Source: CAZPMT01 sp964587655 (lineage in GTDB: Bacteria; Hydrogenedentota; Hydrogenedentia; Hydrogenedentales; SLHB01). From it: DNA of 29,680 bases. The stretch is taken from the NCBI GenBank assembly GCA_964587655.1, contig CAZPMT010000063.1:1-29680 (forward strand). Direction: 5' to 3'. Under the pieces are notes generated by a model, which did no database searches, had not been told where the DNA came from, and worked only from the letters and a program-made list of their open reading frames with translations. The position numbers and the translations under genes are program-made. Shown here piece after piece: positions 1 to 7,644 of the stretch. Within the stretch, counting starts at the first letter, position 1; every line of letters begins with the position of its first letter.

Positions 1-1
1 T

Positions 2-190
2 ATCTTCGCGGGCCAGATGCTGCTGGAACATTTGGGCGAATCCGAAGCGGCGGCATGCGTCGAGAAGGCGTGCATCGCGTTCCTGGAATCGCGCGTCCTT
101 ACGGGCATGTCGGTGAAGGAGATCAAAGAGTCCGGCATGTCGACGACGAAGATTGGCGACGCGGTTGCGGAGTTGACGGCGAAGGTCTGA
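2..190 (+). CDS. Isocitrate/isopropylmalate dehydrogenase family protein, C-terminal end (partial)
   Basis: Only the last 62 codons are in the window; the reading frame is open from base 2 to the TGA at 188-190. The translation has the C-terminal signature of NAD(P)-dependent beta-decarboxylating dehydrogenases: a helix reading AGQMLLEHLGE, a conserved VEKA helix, and the segment STTKIGDAVAEL, which matches the family's terminal (A/S)TTEFGDAV-type motif before the last helix. In this family the enzyme oxidatively decarboxylates isocitrate, 3-isopropylmalate or tartrate. The catalytic Arg/Tyr/Lys/Asp residues lie upstream of the window, so the substrate cannot be decided. The cytoplasmic location is inferred from the family. 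The next gene starts 54 bp downstream on the same strand and is functionally unrelated. Confidence 0.75.
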   Translation: MFAGQMLLEHLGESEAAACVEKACIAFLESRVLTGMSVKEIKESGMSTTKIGDAVAELTAKV

Positions 191-244
191 CGGCCAGCGG
201 GCTTCGGCGTGCGATGAGTCGCGCGTCGAGGTCCGAGGTTTCAT

Positions 245-1204
245 ATGGATCAGTCACACAGGGTTTCCGCATGGGTGAGCCTCATGGCGGCGGCATGCGG
301 CTGGGCGCTGGCCCCCATCTTCATCCGCTACATGAGCACGGTCTACGATCCCCACACGCAGAATCTCCTCCGCTACGTCAGCGCGGCGCTGCCCTTGCTC
401 GCGATCAGTCTCATTTGGTTTCGCGAGGATCTCGCCGCGGCGTTTCGCGGGTACAAGGGAATGCTCGGCATTTCGGCGCTCAACGTCTTGCAGCAGCACG
501 TCTGGACGCTGGGCTGCGCAGGATCGACGGCGACCACGGCGCAACTCGTGTCGAAGCTGAGCATCGTATTCGTCATCCTGTTCAGTTTCTTTCTGTTTCA
601 CGAGGAACGGAGCGTCATAAGGAGCCCGTTCTATGCGGTGGGGACGTTTCTGAGCTTCCTTGGCGCAGCCGCGGTGATCAGCGACAATCCTTCCACGATG
701 CTGCCGTCACTCGACTTTCCCACGCTGATGCTTCTGGCGACGGCCTTGCTCTGGGCCGTCTACACGGTTTGGGCGAAACACTTGGTGATGAACGTCCACC
801 CCATTCCGATGTTCACGGTCCTATCGGTGTACACGACGATCGGCTTCGCCGTGCTTTCCCCCTTGACTGGCGACACGTACAGGCTGGTGACCGCCGGATG
901 GTATCCCGCGGCGGCAGGCGTCGTGTCGGGACTCATCCCCATCGCGCTGGCGCACCCCGCGTTTCACTACGCGCAGAAAAACCTCGGCTCCGCGCTGTGC
1001 ACGAGTGTCGCGCTTTTCAACCCCCTCGTCACCTACGCCATCGCGCTTTGGATCTTCCCCGACGAGCATATGGTCCTGACGCAGTGGCTCGGAGCCGCGC
1101 TGTTGCTGCTCGGGACGCTTCTCGTGGTCTACGCCGGCAGACGCAACCTTGCCAACGGGCGAAACGGCGACCGTGCGCTGCACACTCCGGCCACCACAGG
1201 GTAG
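245..1204 (+). CDS. DMT superfamily (EamA) transporter
   Basis: A 319-residue inner-membrane protein made almost wholly of hydrophobic helices, about ten in two homologous halves of five (roughly residues 8-146 and 160-297). This is the size and architecture of EamA/RhaT drug-metabolite exporters. The first helix has the family-typical pattern AAACGWALAPIFIRYM near residues 14-29, and the second half carries the HPAFHYAQKNLG segment and the GAALLLLGTLLVVYAG last helix that are usual in EamA proteins. The start at 245 follows a purine-rich GAGGTCCGAGG sequence. The substrate cannot be read from the sequence; relatives export amino acids, nucleosides, sugars or other metabolites. The gene stands alone between the dehydrogenase fragment and the converging glycan operon. 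Confidence 0.85.
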   Translation: MDQSHRVSAWVSLMAAACGWALAPIFIRYMSTVYDPHTQNLLRYVSAALPLLAISLIWFREDLAAAFRGYKGMLGISALNVLQQHVWTLGCAGSTATTAQLVSKLSIVFVILFSFFLFHEERSVIRSPFYAVGTFLSFLGAAAVISDNPSTMLPSLDFPTLMLLATALLWAVYTVWAKHLVMNVHPIPMFTVLSVYTTIGFAVLSPLTGDTYRLVTAGWYPAAAGVVSGLIPIALAHPAFHYAQKNLGSALCTSVALFNPLVTYAIALWIFPDEHMVLTQWLGAALLLLGTLLVVYAGRRNLANGRNGDRALHTPATTG

Positions 1205-1251
1205 GAGATCGCAGCATTGGACTCCGCGCAACTCCCGCGCTGTCGGATCAA

Positions 1252-1851
1252 CTAGAAGGCGAAATGCCGATACATCAATCCCAGACAGTCGCTCATGATG
1301 AAATCGAAGACCTTCCAGCAGATGCGGACGCTGACTAGGAGCCGATAGAGCCACGTCGTCGGAAAGATTCGCACTCCGAGGATGCGCGTTTCGCGGGGTT
1401 TGGAGATGGTCACACCATCTCGCGTGAAGTTTACTATCCACTGATGCGCCCCCGTATGGCAGATCACGTTTTCACGAAACGCGCTTGGGCACTCAACATA
1501 ACCGTGCCGGGCAATGCGGCGGATTTCGCGGAAGCCTTGAGCGGGATCTGAGACGTGTTCGAGCACGTTGGAGCAATGCACGTAATCAAATGCGGCGTCA
1601 GAAAACGGCAGGTGTTCAACATCGACCCGGCAGAATGCCGCCTTACGATTCAACCGTTCAGCCGGGTTATTGCGCAGGTCATAATCGGCATAGAATGGGG
1701 ACGACTCCCGAAACACAAACTCAGGGAAAGGGTAAAGGCCGCACCCGATATCGATTACGCGGCGTGGTGAGAAATCGGCTGGAAGGTGGCGGATTTTCCT
1801 TTTCTCGCGCGTCCTTCTTACGCGACGGAAGGCGGCCTCCACAAGACTCAT
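1252..1851 (-). CDS. Class I SAM-dependent methyltransferase (Methyltransf_11 type)
   Basis: A 199-residue cytoplasmic methyltransferase. SAM-binding motif I is VIDIGCG at residues 32-38. An acidic post-motif region follows (YADYDLR), then the type-11 hallmark segment DVEHLPFSDAAFDYVHCS at 77-94 and NVLEHV at 95-100, where the central strand ends and the catalytic pocket is formed. The C-terminal third is basic and aromatic and lacks a transmembrane helix. It is the last gene of the minus-strand glycan operon. Its ATG at 1849-1851 directly abuts the stop codon of the flippase-like gene, so translation is probably coupled. From context it likely methylates a sugar or lipid-linked glycan intermediate, but the acceptor is not evident from sequence. 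Confidence 0.8.
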   Translation of the reverse strand: MSLVEAAFRRVRRTREKRKIRHLPADFSPRRVIDIGCGLYPFPEFVFRESSPFYADYDLRNNPAERLNRKAAFCRVDVEHLPFSDAAFDYVHCSNVLEHVSDPAQGFREIRRIARHGYVECPSAFRENVICHTGAHQWIVNFTRDGVTISKPRETRILGVRIFPTTWLYRLLVSVRICWKVFDFIMSDCLGLMYRHFAF

Positions 1852-2868
1852 TCAGTCACCTCTCTGACAGTTCGTCAAATCCCCGCCGGGCGGGGGTGTC
1901 TTTCCTGGACCGCGCATCAGAGCTTCCTGCAGGACGAGGAGTCCGCCAAGCAGCGACGTCAGGATCCGCAAGGCGAAGATGATGAGTGCGAAGGTAAGGC
2001 CCACGGAGTCGGCGACCCCATAGTACCGCAGCATGTAGACCATGGAGGCCTCGCGAGGACCCAGTCCGGCGAGCGATATCGGTAGCAATTGCACGAGTTC
2101 CACCACGGAATTCAGCCAGATCAGGGTGAGAAAGCCGATTTCAGTTCCAAGGGAGCGGCTGATGAACCAGAACGAGACGGTGACGATGAGCTTGAATGCC
2201 AGGCTGGTAAGCCAGATGACGGACGCCTCTTTGAAGGTCAGTCCACTCAAGGTCCCGAAGGCGTTGAAGAGGCTGCCGAGGCGGCGCGTGACGCCTTGTG
2301 GGAGTCTTTGATACAGCGGGTTTCCCTCGACCCACGACAAGATCGCGCGGAAGTATTTCGAATGGAGCATGCCGGTGGCGACCGTCATGCCGGCGAGCAG
2401 CGCCCATGCCAGAGACAAGAGTGCCCTTGATTCGAAGGGCCATTCGACCATTACGGCGGCCAAGCCCATCCCAAAGAGGAGTATGACTTGTGTAAGCCGG
2501 ACATAAGCCATGCTCGCGAACGTCTGCGCGCGCAGGCCGTCGATGCGCGAGATCAGATACCATTTGATTCCCGCTGAGGTCAGCTCGCCCGGCAGGAAGA
2601 AGCCGTAGAACAGCGTACGAAGCGTTATCGAGAACATCCGCGACGTGCCGTATCGCACCCCGTGCATCCGCATCGCGTGGACCATCTGGTACGCCGTTAT
2701 GTAGCGGGCGAGAAGATTGTTAGCGAACGCGAGGGCGAGATAGCCGATGCTCACGCGGCCTGCTGCTTGAAGCACGTCACCCAGGTCTATCTGGAGAGAC
2801 AGGTAGATGATTGCGGCGAGCGTTATCGCCAGGCGGAACCAGAAACCGGCTGTAAATCGTTTCTTCAC
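1852..2868 (-). CDS. Lysylphosphatidylglycerol-synthase-TM / UPF0104 family membrane protein (flippase-like)
   Basis: A 338-residue polytopic membrane protein with about eight helices. It has the marks of the LPG_synthase_TM (MprF N-terminal, AglD/YbhN-like) family: FLPGELTSAGIKWY at residues 91-104 corresponds to the family's PG.GE motif, and LPISLAGLGPREA at 262-274 to the conserved G.G.RE motif. The MprF version of this domain flips aminoacyl-phosphatidylglycerol. Stand-alone versions often sit in polysaccharide loci, where they are suspected of moving lipid-linked intermediates. No aminoacyl-transferase domain is attached here. It overlaps the upstream pyruvyl-transferase gene by 4 bp (ATGA) and abuts the methyltransferase gene, so it belongs to the same operon. 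No Wzx or Wzy is visible in the window, which makes this the only flippase candidate of the operon (inference). Confidence 0.8.
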   Translation of the reverse strand: MKKRFTAGFWFRLAITLAAIIYLSLQIDLGDVLQAAGRVSIGYLALAFANNLLARYITAYQMVHAMRMHGVRYGTSRMFSITLRTLFYGFFLPGELTSAGIKWYLISRIDGLRAQTFASMAYVRLTQVILLFGMGLAAVMVEWPFESRALLSLAWALLAGMTVATGMLHSKYFRAILSWVEGNPLYQRLPQGVTRRLGSLFNAFGTLSGLTFKEASVIWLTSLAFKLIVTVSFWFISRSLGTEIGFLTLIWLNSVVELVQLLPISLAGLGPREASMVYMLRYYGVADSVGLTFALIIFALRILTSLLGGLLVLQEALMRGPGKTPPPGGDLTNCQRGD

Positions 2869-4028
2869 CGGGGCTCCCGTGGCACGTTCAACAGCGCCGC
2901 CGCCATGTCGGCGTTGCGCCGCGCTTCACCGCGAAGGCGCCCGGCGTGCTCGCGGAAGGCCGCTCGTTGGTTTTCGTAATCATTGAGGTACAGATCGATC
3001 ATGTCGCGGAGCGCCGGGAACTCGAGCCGCTGCAACGGACAGTTGTGATGTGTCTCCTCGATCCGCTCCATGAAACCCGCCACTTTCGGCGCGTAGCTGA
3101 CCGCGATTATGGGTGTGTCCACGGCCGCCGCAAGGATCAGCGAATGGAGCCGGACGCCGAGCACGAGCTTGCAGCGCGACAGGATTCCCGCGACCTCGCG
3201 TGGCCGGTATTGTGTCTCGATAAAGCGGATGCGTTCGCGGCGCTTCACGCGTTGCGCGATCTCGCGCTGCACGTCAGCGTCGCTGTCCGGCGGGTCCGTG
3301 TTCATCGGAAGAAAGAAGACCGCGCCCCGGTCGCTTAGATAATCGGCGGCCTCGGCCAGAACGGTCCGTTGCCGCTCGATCAGATCATCCTGGAATTTCT
3401 CGTAATGATGAACGCGATACGGGTCCGTGTTCGAGAAGAAATGCGGGCATATGGCATAGAGCGGTTCGGATCCCGCCAATCCTTCGCTCTTCAAGATCGC
3501 ATCGATGCGCTCGTTTGAGCAGGGCGAAAGGGTAATCGCGGGATCCGCGGTGCAATGCACCTCATTCCGTATGCCGAGCGATTCGAACTGGGTCTTCGTT
3601 AACGGTTCCCGTACGCTAATGAGATCGGCCATATTGAGAATGCGCCGCGTGAACCATTTCGCACTGGCCAGTTCGAGCTTCTGCGCGCTGGCGCCGTACA
3701 CGGCCAGCTTTCCCCTCGTAAGCTTGGCGATTGTGCTGAGCACCCAGAAAAAGCACATGTGTTTGAAGTCGTCGTAGAAGGGTGTGCCGCCACCGATGAA
3801 CAGGGCGTCCGACCGAGCCACGGCCGCCAGCGTCTTGAAAAGATGCTTGGACTGGCTGACGGCTTCGATACCGTACTCGTTCCGCACGAAATCGTCGTTG
3901 GCGCAGATGACCTCGAGTGTCAAGTCCGGCACACGCTCCTTGAGCAGGTCGTGAATGCAGATCAGGATGGCCTGATCGCCCGCGTTGCGGCTGCTGTACC
4001 AGCCGCCGGTGATGTTCACGCGCGGCAT
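2865..4028 (-). CDS. Polysaccharide pyruvyl transferase family protein
   Basis: A 387-residue cytoplasmic enzyme of the CsaB/WcaK polysaccharide pyruvyl transferase family. The N-terminus GGWYSSRNAGDQAIL (8-22) is the family's opening glycine-rich/NxGD motif. LFIGGGTPFYDD at 76-87 is the second conserved glycine loop. Near the C-terminus, GVRLHSLILAAAVDTPIIAV (291-310) followed by YAPKVAGF is the family's RLH(S/A) motif, whose Arg and His are thought to contact phosphoenolpyruvate. Members transfer a ketal-linked pyruvate from PEP to sugars of exopolysaccharides or cell-wall polymers. The length is normal. The ATG lies 45 bp after the preceding GT4 gene, and the 3' end overlaps the next gene by 4 bp. 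The acceptor sugar is unknown. Confidence 0.85.
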   Translation of the reverse strand: MPRVNITGGWYSSRNAGDQAILICIHDLLKERVPDLTLEVICANDDFVRNEYGIEAVSQSKHLFKTLAAVARSDALFIGGGTPFYDDFKHMCFFWVLSTIAKLTRGKLAVYGASAQKLELASAKWFTRRILNMADLISVREPLTKTQFESLGIRNEVHCTADPAITLSPCSNERIDAILKSEGLAGSEPLYAICPHFFSNTDPYRVHHYEKFQDDLIERQRTVLAEAADYLSDRGAVFFLPMNTDPPDSDADVQREIAQRVKRRERIRFIETQYRPREVAGILSRCKLVLGVRLHSLILAAAVDTPIIAVSYAPKVAGFMERIEETHHNCPLQRLEFPALRDMIDLYLNDYENQRAAFREHAGRLRGEARRNADMAAALLNVPREPR

Positions 4029-4073
4029 GATTTCATGTCCCTTTCCGCATTGAACTGGCCGGTCCGTTCGCCT

Positions 4074-5177
4074 TCATGATTGGGCCATCACGCGCGCGTA
4101 GACCTCTTCATGGCGATCGATGGCCGTTTCCGTGGCGTTTGTCTTGAGAACGTACTCATACGCGGCGCGTCCCTTTTCCCGCCACGCGTCGTCTTTGAGG
4201 AGGGCGCGCAATCCGGCCTCAAATTCGTTGTCGCGCGCCCAGTACCCGAACTTCGACGCGTAGTTGTCGGGATCGACGTGAGAGAGAATCGCGCACTGAT
4301 GTGCGGCCGCTTCCTGGAACGACGCGGGCAGTCCCTCGCGGCTCGCTGTGTTAATGAGGATCCACGTCTGCTCAAGGATCTCGCTGAAACGCGGGTCCTT
4401 GTATTGGTCCACGAAACCCACTATGTCCACGTTGGGCAGTTTGCCGTACCGCTCGTTGAGACGGGCGTCATAGGCGGCATCGCGCGACTTGCCCAGCATG
4501 ACAAATCTGACCTCCGGAAACTTCGGCGCCAATTGCAGGAACATTTCGGGGCGCTTGCGGCGATCCCATCGCGCCAGGAACAGCACCGTGGGCCGCTCGG
4601 CCTTTTGCATGTCTGTGGTTGGCGTCTCGATGGGATTGGGCAGGTGCTCCGGATCCTTTTGCAGGCGGTACATAGCGCGGACCTTTGGGATTATGAATAG
4701 GGTCTGACAGCCGACGTAATGCGCGCGGCGCACGGCCCAAGTGATCAGGGGGTTCCTCTCGAAACCCACAATAAGCGGAAACATTAGCTTGCGTTTCAGC
4801 GGGTAGTGGCTGAACTCGACCATCCAGTCGAACGCATTCCGCGGATCGATGCACGTGACCACGTGTTTCCGATCTGGCATGACCTTGCGGGCGACGTAAG
4901 TCCCCCAATTCGGTTCCATCGTGTGATATATGCCGGCGTTCATCTCCCGCATGAGACGCATTACCGGCCGCAGCCGTTTCGGATCATAGCTGTAGACGTT
5001 GATGCCGTCGACTTCAGCGTGATCGGGCTGATCCGTCTTGCGTGGAATGACAGCGCTAACCTCGTATCCCCTGCGAACGAGGCCCACGGCTACGTTGCGG
5101 GCCATGGTGCCGAAGCCGCCGTACCGGCCGAAAGCAAAAAACTCGCCTGCGACGAAGCAGACGCTTGGTTTGCTCAT
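4074..5177 (-). CDS. Glycosyltransferase family 4 (GT-B fold)
   Basis: A 367-residue GT-B glycosyltransferase, full length for the family. The N-terminal acceptor domain begins MSKPSVCFVAGEFF and has the usual glycine-rich loop and helix RYGGFGTMARNVAVGLVRRG (18-37). The donor-binding domain starts near residue 196 with TVLFLARWDRRKRPEMF, equivalent to the family's FVGRL..KG segment. The EX7E nucleotide-sugar motif is E281 to E289 in REGLPASFQEAAAHQ. There is no signal peptide or membrane helix, so it probably acts on the cytoplasmic face of the membrane on a lipid-linked acceptor. Its start overlaps the stop codon of the upstream broken GT4 gene by 4 bp, showing that both belong to one operon. 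The donor sugar cannot be predicted. Confidence 0.88.
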   Translation of the reverse strand: MSKPSVCFVAGEFFAFGRYGGFGTMARNVAVGLVRRGYEVSAVIPRKTDQPDHAEVDGINVYSYDPKRLRPVMRLMREMNAGIYHTMEPNWGTYVARKVMPDRKHVVTCIDPRNAFDWMVEFSHYPLKRKLMFPLIVGFERNPLITWAVRRAHYVGCQTLFIIPKVRAMYRLQKDPEHLPNPIETPTTDMQKAERPTVLFLARWDRRKRPEMFLQLAPKFPEVRFVMLGKSRDAAYDARLNERYGKLPNVDIVGFVDQYKDPRFSEILEQTWILINTASREGLPASFQEAAAHQCAILSHVDPDNYASKFGYWARDNEFEAGLRALLKDDAWREKGRAAYEYVLKTNATETAIDRHEEVYARVMAQS

Positions 5178-5635
5178 CGCTTACTCTCCCCGGCCGCCTC
5201 GGCCAACAACGCAGCGTAGCGCTCGGCGAGTTTCCCGCAATCAAAGCACTCCTCAACTCGCCGGCGCGCCGCGCGCCCCAGCTCGGCAACGCGGTCCGGG
5301 TTGGCTAGCAGATCCCGGAGGACCTCCGTCAAAGCTGACACATCATGCGGCGGCACAAGGAGGCCGCAGTCGCCAGCGGTTTCGCGGCAGCCGGAACCGT
5401 TGGAGGTCACGATCGCCATGCCGGCCGCCATAGCTTCGAGCAGCGAAACCGGCGCGTTCTCGCGCTCCGAAGGCAACGCAAGGATCGAGCAGGTCTCATA
5501 GAGGTTCTTGAGTTGCCCGCTGGCGCTATCCAGCCAGCCGTGGAACGCGACCTTCTGTTTCATCGTTCCTGCTATGCGTTCCATGTCGGCCCGCATGGGT
5601 CCGTCGCCGGCCACGTGCACCTCAATTTCGACTCG
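5174..5635 (-). CDS. Glycosyltransferase family 4, C-terminal part (gene broken by assembly gap)
   Basis: This 153-codon segment is the C-terminal donor-binding half of a GT4 enzyme. It opens at the N-gap with RVEIEVHVAGDGPMRADMER, the typical strand-turn after the GRL..KG region. It continues with FHGWL, LYETCSILALPS, the EX7E-type segment RENAPVSLLEAMAAGMAIV, and the GLLVPPHD.SALTEVLRDLL tail common to the family. It has no start of its own. The matching N-terminal half lies at 5936-6523 on the same strand, and the two together lack only about 40-50 residues of a typical 380-400-residue GT4 protein. I therefore read them as one gene separated by the N's and a foreign insert. Its stop overlaps the next gene's start by 4 bp. 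Confidence 0.8.
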   Translation of the reverse strand, partial: RVEIEVHVAGDGPMRADMERIAGTMKQKVAFHGWLDSASGQLKNLYETCSILALPSERENAPVSLLEAMAAGMAIVTSNGSGCRETAGDCGLLVPPHDVSALTEVLRDLLANPDRVAELGRAARRRVEECFDCGKLAERYAALLAEAAGESKR

Positions 5636-5645
5636 NNNNNNNNNN
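5636..5645. other. Scaffold gap (10 N's)
   Basis: Ten consecutive N's, a fixed-size placeholder of the kind scaffolding software inserts. It falls inside a glycosyltransferase gene, and the sequence on its right side does not continue that gene. Confidence 0.98.
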
Positions 5646-5935
5646 GGGCCGGCCGTCGTGGTCCACCCAGCGGCCGTCGTCGCCGGGGAAGGCGAGGGTC
5701 CGCGCGTGGCCTCCGGTGGCGAGCAGCAGCCGATCGTAGGGGAGGGCGGTGCCGTCATCGAGGACGACGCGGCGGCGGGCGCGATCAAGGGCGGCGGCGC
5801 GGCGGCCGGTCAGCAGCTCGATCCTCAGCTCGTCATAGGTGGCGGGCGGGAACAGGCGCGTGCTTTCAGGCGGCGCCTCGCCGAGGAGCACGCCCTTGGA
5901 TAGGGGCGGCCGCTCATAAGGACGGCGGTCCGGCG
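5646..5935 (-). pseudogene. Foreign fragment of an FAD-dependent NAD(P)H/ferredoxin-type reductase (probable mis-assembly)
   Basis: On the minus strand this stretch of about 290 bp encodes, in a frame different from the flanking glycosyltransferase, an internal piece of a pyridine-nucleotide-disulfide oxidoreductase of the rubredoxin/ferredoxin-reductase type. It reads PYERPPLSKGVLLGE, then LFPPATYDELRIELLTGRR, then RRVVLDDGTALPYDRLLLAT and a final GRWVDHDGRP at the N's. The order and spacing match the N-terminal FAD-binding half of such enzymes. There is no start or stop codon and no room for the rest of the protein. It is markedly more GC-rich (about three-quarters G+C by eye) than the flanking genes. 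The left edge is the N-gap. The right edge, somewhere in 5925-5945, coincides exactly with loss of the glycosyltransferase frame. It is most simply a contaminating read or contig end, for example from an actinobacterium, joined in during scaffolding. Confidence 0.8.
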
Positions 5936-6523
5936 GTTTGGGTTCGCGGGCGAGAACCGCTGATACTCGATGCCGTTGGCGATCACGTCCACCACGTATG
6001 GCCCGCACGTGGTGCGCAGATGTTCCGCCAAGAAATGCGACGGCGACACGATCCGGGCCGCGCCGCTCAGCACACGGCGCAGAAGGGGCCGCGTGAACCG
6101 GTGTGCGAGCACGAACCGCGCGGTATTGTGTCCTGGCAGGTCGGAACCGTGCACGGTGACAATGTAGGGGATGCCGGTGGCGCGGTGAACCATCCACGCC
6201 AGCAGGCCCGTCGGCAAGGCGAAATGGCAGTGAATCACATCCGGCTGCATCTTGCGGCAGAGGCGGATGGCGGGATACAGCGCCGAGGCGACGTAGGTCA
6301 TCATCTCGGGCGTCTCGCAGGTTTCCATTTTCCTGCGGACGCACCATACCCTGTGCAATCGCACGCCGTTGCGGACTTCGCCCTTGGGCTGGCCCCGGTA
6401 GCGCATTGTGACCACCTCGACGGAATGCCCGAAGGCCACGTACATCTTCGCCAGGTTTTCCGCGACCGGGCCCCCGCCGCCACCCAGTGGCGGCCACTCA
6501 TAATTCAATATCAGGATCCGCAT
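5936..6523 (-). CDS. Glycosyltransferase family 4, N-terminal part (gene broken by assembly gap)
   Basis: About 196 codons from the ATG at 6521-6523. The protein begins MRILILNYEWPPLGGGGGPV, a classic GT4 N-terminus with a glycine-rich nucleotide/acceptor loop. It continues with a helix AENLAKMYVAFGHSVEVVTM, then PDVIHCHFALPTGLLAWM, IVTVHGSDLPG, and the hinge IVSPSHFLAEHL before the domain linker NGIEYQRFSP. These are the standard acceptor-domain landmarks of GT4 enzymes. The frame then breaks at about 5936-5945, where foreign sequence starts. The C-terminal half resumes at 5635. The start lies 5 bp after the stop of the GT2 gene, so it is operonic. With the halves rejoined, it would be a cytoplasmic enzyme extending a lipid-linked glycan. 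Confidence 0.8.
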
Positions 6524-6528
6524 GGCTT

Positions 6529-7497
6529 TCAATCGCCGCCCAGCTTCTCTCGCACGGTGTATACGGGTTTGTGCTGGCTTTCGTAGTACGTGCGGACGCT
6601 GATCTCTCCGAGCAACCCCATGCCTATCAACTGGAGGCCGCCCAGCGTGAAGAAAATGCAGACGAACATCCATCCGTTGCGGTTGACGCTCTGGTTGTAC
6701 AGGATCTTCTCGGTCGCGGTAACCAATCCGGACAGGAATCCCGCGCCCATCAACACGAAGCCCCACCGGCCGAAGATCTGCATCGGCTTGGTCGAGTACG
6801 AGAGCAGGAACTTGACCGTCATCAGGTCGAGGACGACGCGCAGCGTGCGCCCGATGCCGTACTTTGACCGGCCAAACTTTCGCGCGCGATGGTTGACCGG
6901 AATCTCGGTCACACGGGCGCCCGCCCAACTCGCCAGCGCGGGCAGGAACCGGTGTTGTTCTCCATAGAGATTCATGTGCTTGACCACGTCGCAGTGGTAG
7001 GCCTTGAGCGTGCATCCGTAATCGTGCAAGCGGACGCCCGTGATCATCGATATAAGACCGTTGGCGAGTATCGAGGGAATGCGGCGCGAGATGAACTTGT
7101 CCTGCCGCTTCGCGCGCCAGCCGCTTACAACGTCATAACCATCGTCGATCTTCTCGATAAGGCGGGGGATGTCTTGCGGGTCATTCTGTAAGTCCGCGTC
7201 CATGGGGATGATGATGTCGCCCTGGGCGGCGTCAAAGCCCGCCGCCAGAGCCGCGGTCTGCCCGAAGTTCCGCCGAAGACGAATCCCCTTGACGTGCGCG
7301 GGGTCTTCCTCATGCAAGGCGCGCATGACCTCGAACGAGCCGTCGCTGCTGCCGTCGTCCACGAAAACGATCTCGTAGGAAAACCGATCCAGACTTCCCA
7401 TGGCGTCGGAGATCTCCCGATGCAACGCGCGGAGGGAATCCTCCTCGTTGAATACGGGAATTACGATGGAAAGAATATGGCCTTCGTGCACGGCCAT
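6529..7497 (-). CDS. GT2 polyprenyl-phosphate-type glycosyltransferase (CsbB/GtrB/ArnC-like)
   Basis: A 322-residue GT2 enzyme with a GT-A catalytic domain and two C-terminal membrane helices. Motifs: IVIPVFNEE at 11-19; FVDDGSSDGS at 45-54; the metal-binding DAD at 100-102 in PMDADLQNDP; QHRF at 181-184, corresponding to the family's (Q/R)xxRW-type motif. The helices are at about 238-262 and 277-300, followed by a short cytoplasmic tail. This is the architecture of enzymes that load glucose, GlcNAc or aminoarabinose on undecaprenyl phosphate. The ATG at 7495-7497 is chosen because AGGAGG lies 6 bp upstream (plus-strand 7502-7507) and GT2 homology starts at once; the frame stays open upstream but without family sequence. 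It is the first gene of the glycan operon and is divergent from the YfhO gene, with which it may form a CsbB/YfhO-like pair (inference). Confidence 0.88.
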   Translation of the reverse strand: MAVHEGHILSIVIPVFNEEDSLRALHREISDAMGSLDRFSYEIVFVDDGSSDGSFEVMRALHEEDPAHVKGIRLRRNFGQTAALAAGFDAAQGDIIIPMDADLQNDPQDIPRLIEKIDDGYDVVSGWRAKRQDKFISRRIPSILANGLISMITGVRLHDYGCTLKAYHCDVVKHMNLYGEQHRFLPALASWAGARVTEIPVNHRARKFGRSKYGIGRTLRVVLDLMTVKFLLSYSTKPMQIFGRWGFVLMGAGFLSGLVTATEKILYNQSVNRNGWMFVCIFFTLGGLQLIGMGLLGEISVRTYYESQHKPVYTVREKLGGD

Positions 7498-7532
7498 AAT
7501 GCCTCCTGTCTTAGTGCGTGATTGACGTGGAT

Positions 7533-7562
7533 ACTCTAGCGATGCGGCGGGGCGAAACACAA
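7533..7562 (-). promoter_or_regulatory. Possible sigma-70 promoter of the glycan operon (weak)
   Basis: On the minus strand, TTGTGT (7562-7557) and TAGAGT (7538-7533) are separated by 18 bp. This would start transcription about 30 bp before the GT2 start codon. The match to consensus is modest, and the call rests mainly on position in the divergent region. Confidence 0.3.
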
Positions 7563-7582
7563 GCGGACCGGTGTAAGAGTAA

Positions 7583-7611
7583 TTGATAGGCCCTGCCGTC
7601 TGCTTTATCAT
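7583..7611 (+). promoter_or_regulatory. Sigma-70-type promoter of the YfhO-family gene
   Basis: TTGATA (7583-7588) and TATCAT (7606-7611) match the -35 and -10 consensus at five of six positions each, with ideal 17-bp spacing. The expected start of transcription is near 7618, about 27 bp before the ATG, leaving room for the GGAGG ribosome-binding site at 7632-7636. Confidence 0.6.
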
Positions 7612-7644
7612 ACAACTCGGCGGAAGGCAACGGAGGCGGCGCAC

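Noticed and set aside
55..1338. A 427-codon plus-strand frame over the transporter gene
   Set aside because: The translation is Arg/His/Gly-rich without domains, and the EamA transporter in another frame explains the region.
5646..5935. A genuine glycosyltransferase-oxidoreductase fusion or horizontally acquired reductase
   Set aside because: The fragment is out of frame, lacks both ends, borders an N-gap and has different base composition. Mis-assembly is the simpler explanation.
5345..6586. A long plus-strand open frame running through the N's
   Set aside because: It is antisense to the glycosyltransferase halves and the foreign fragment, has arginine-rich low-complexity translation typical of GC-rich shadow frames, and crosses unknown bases.
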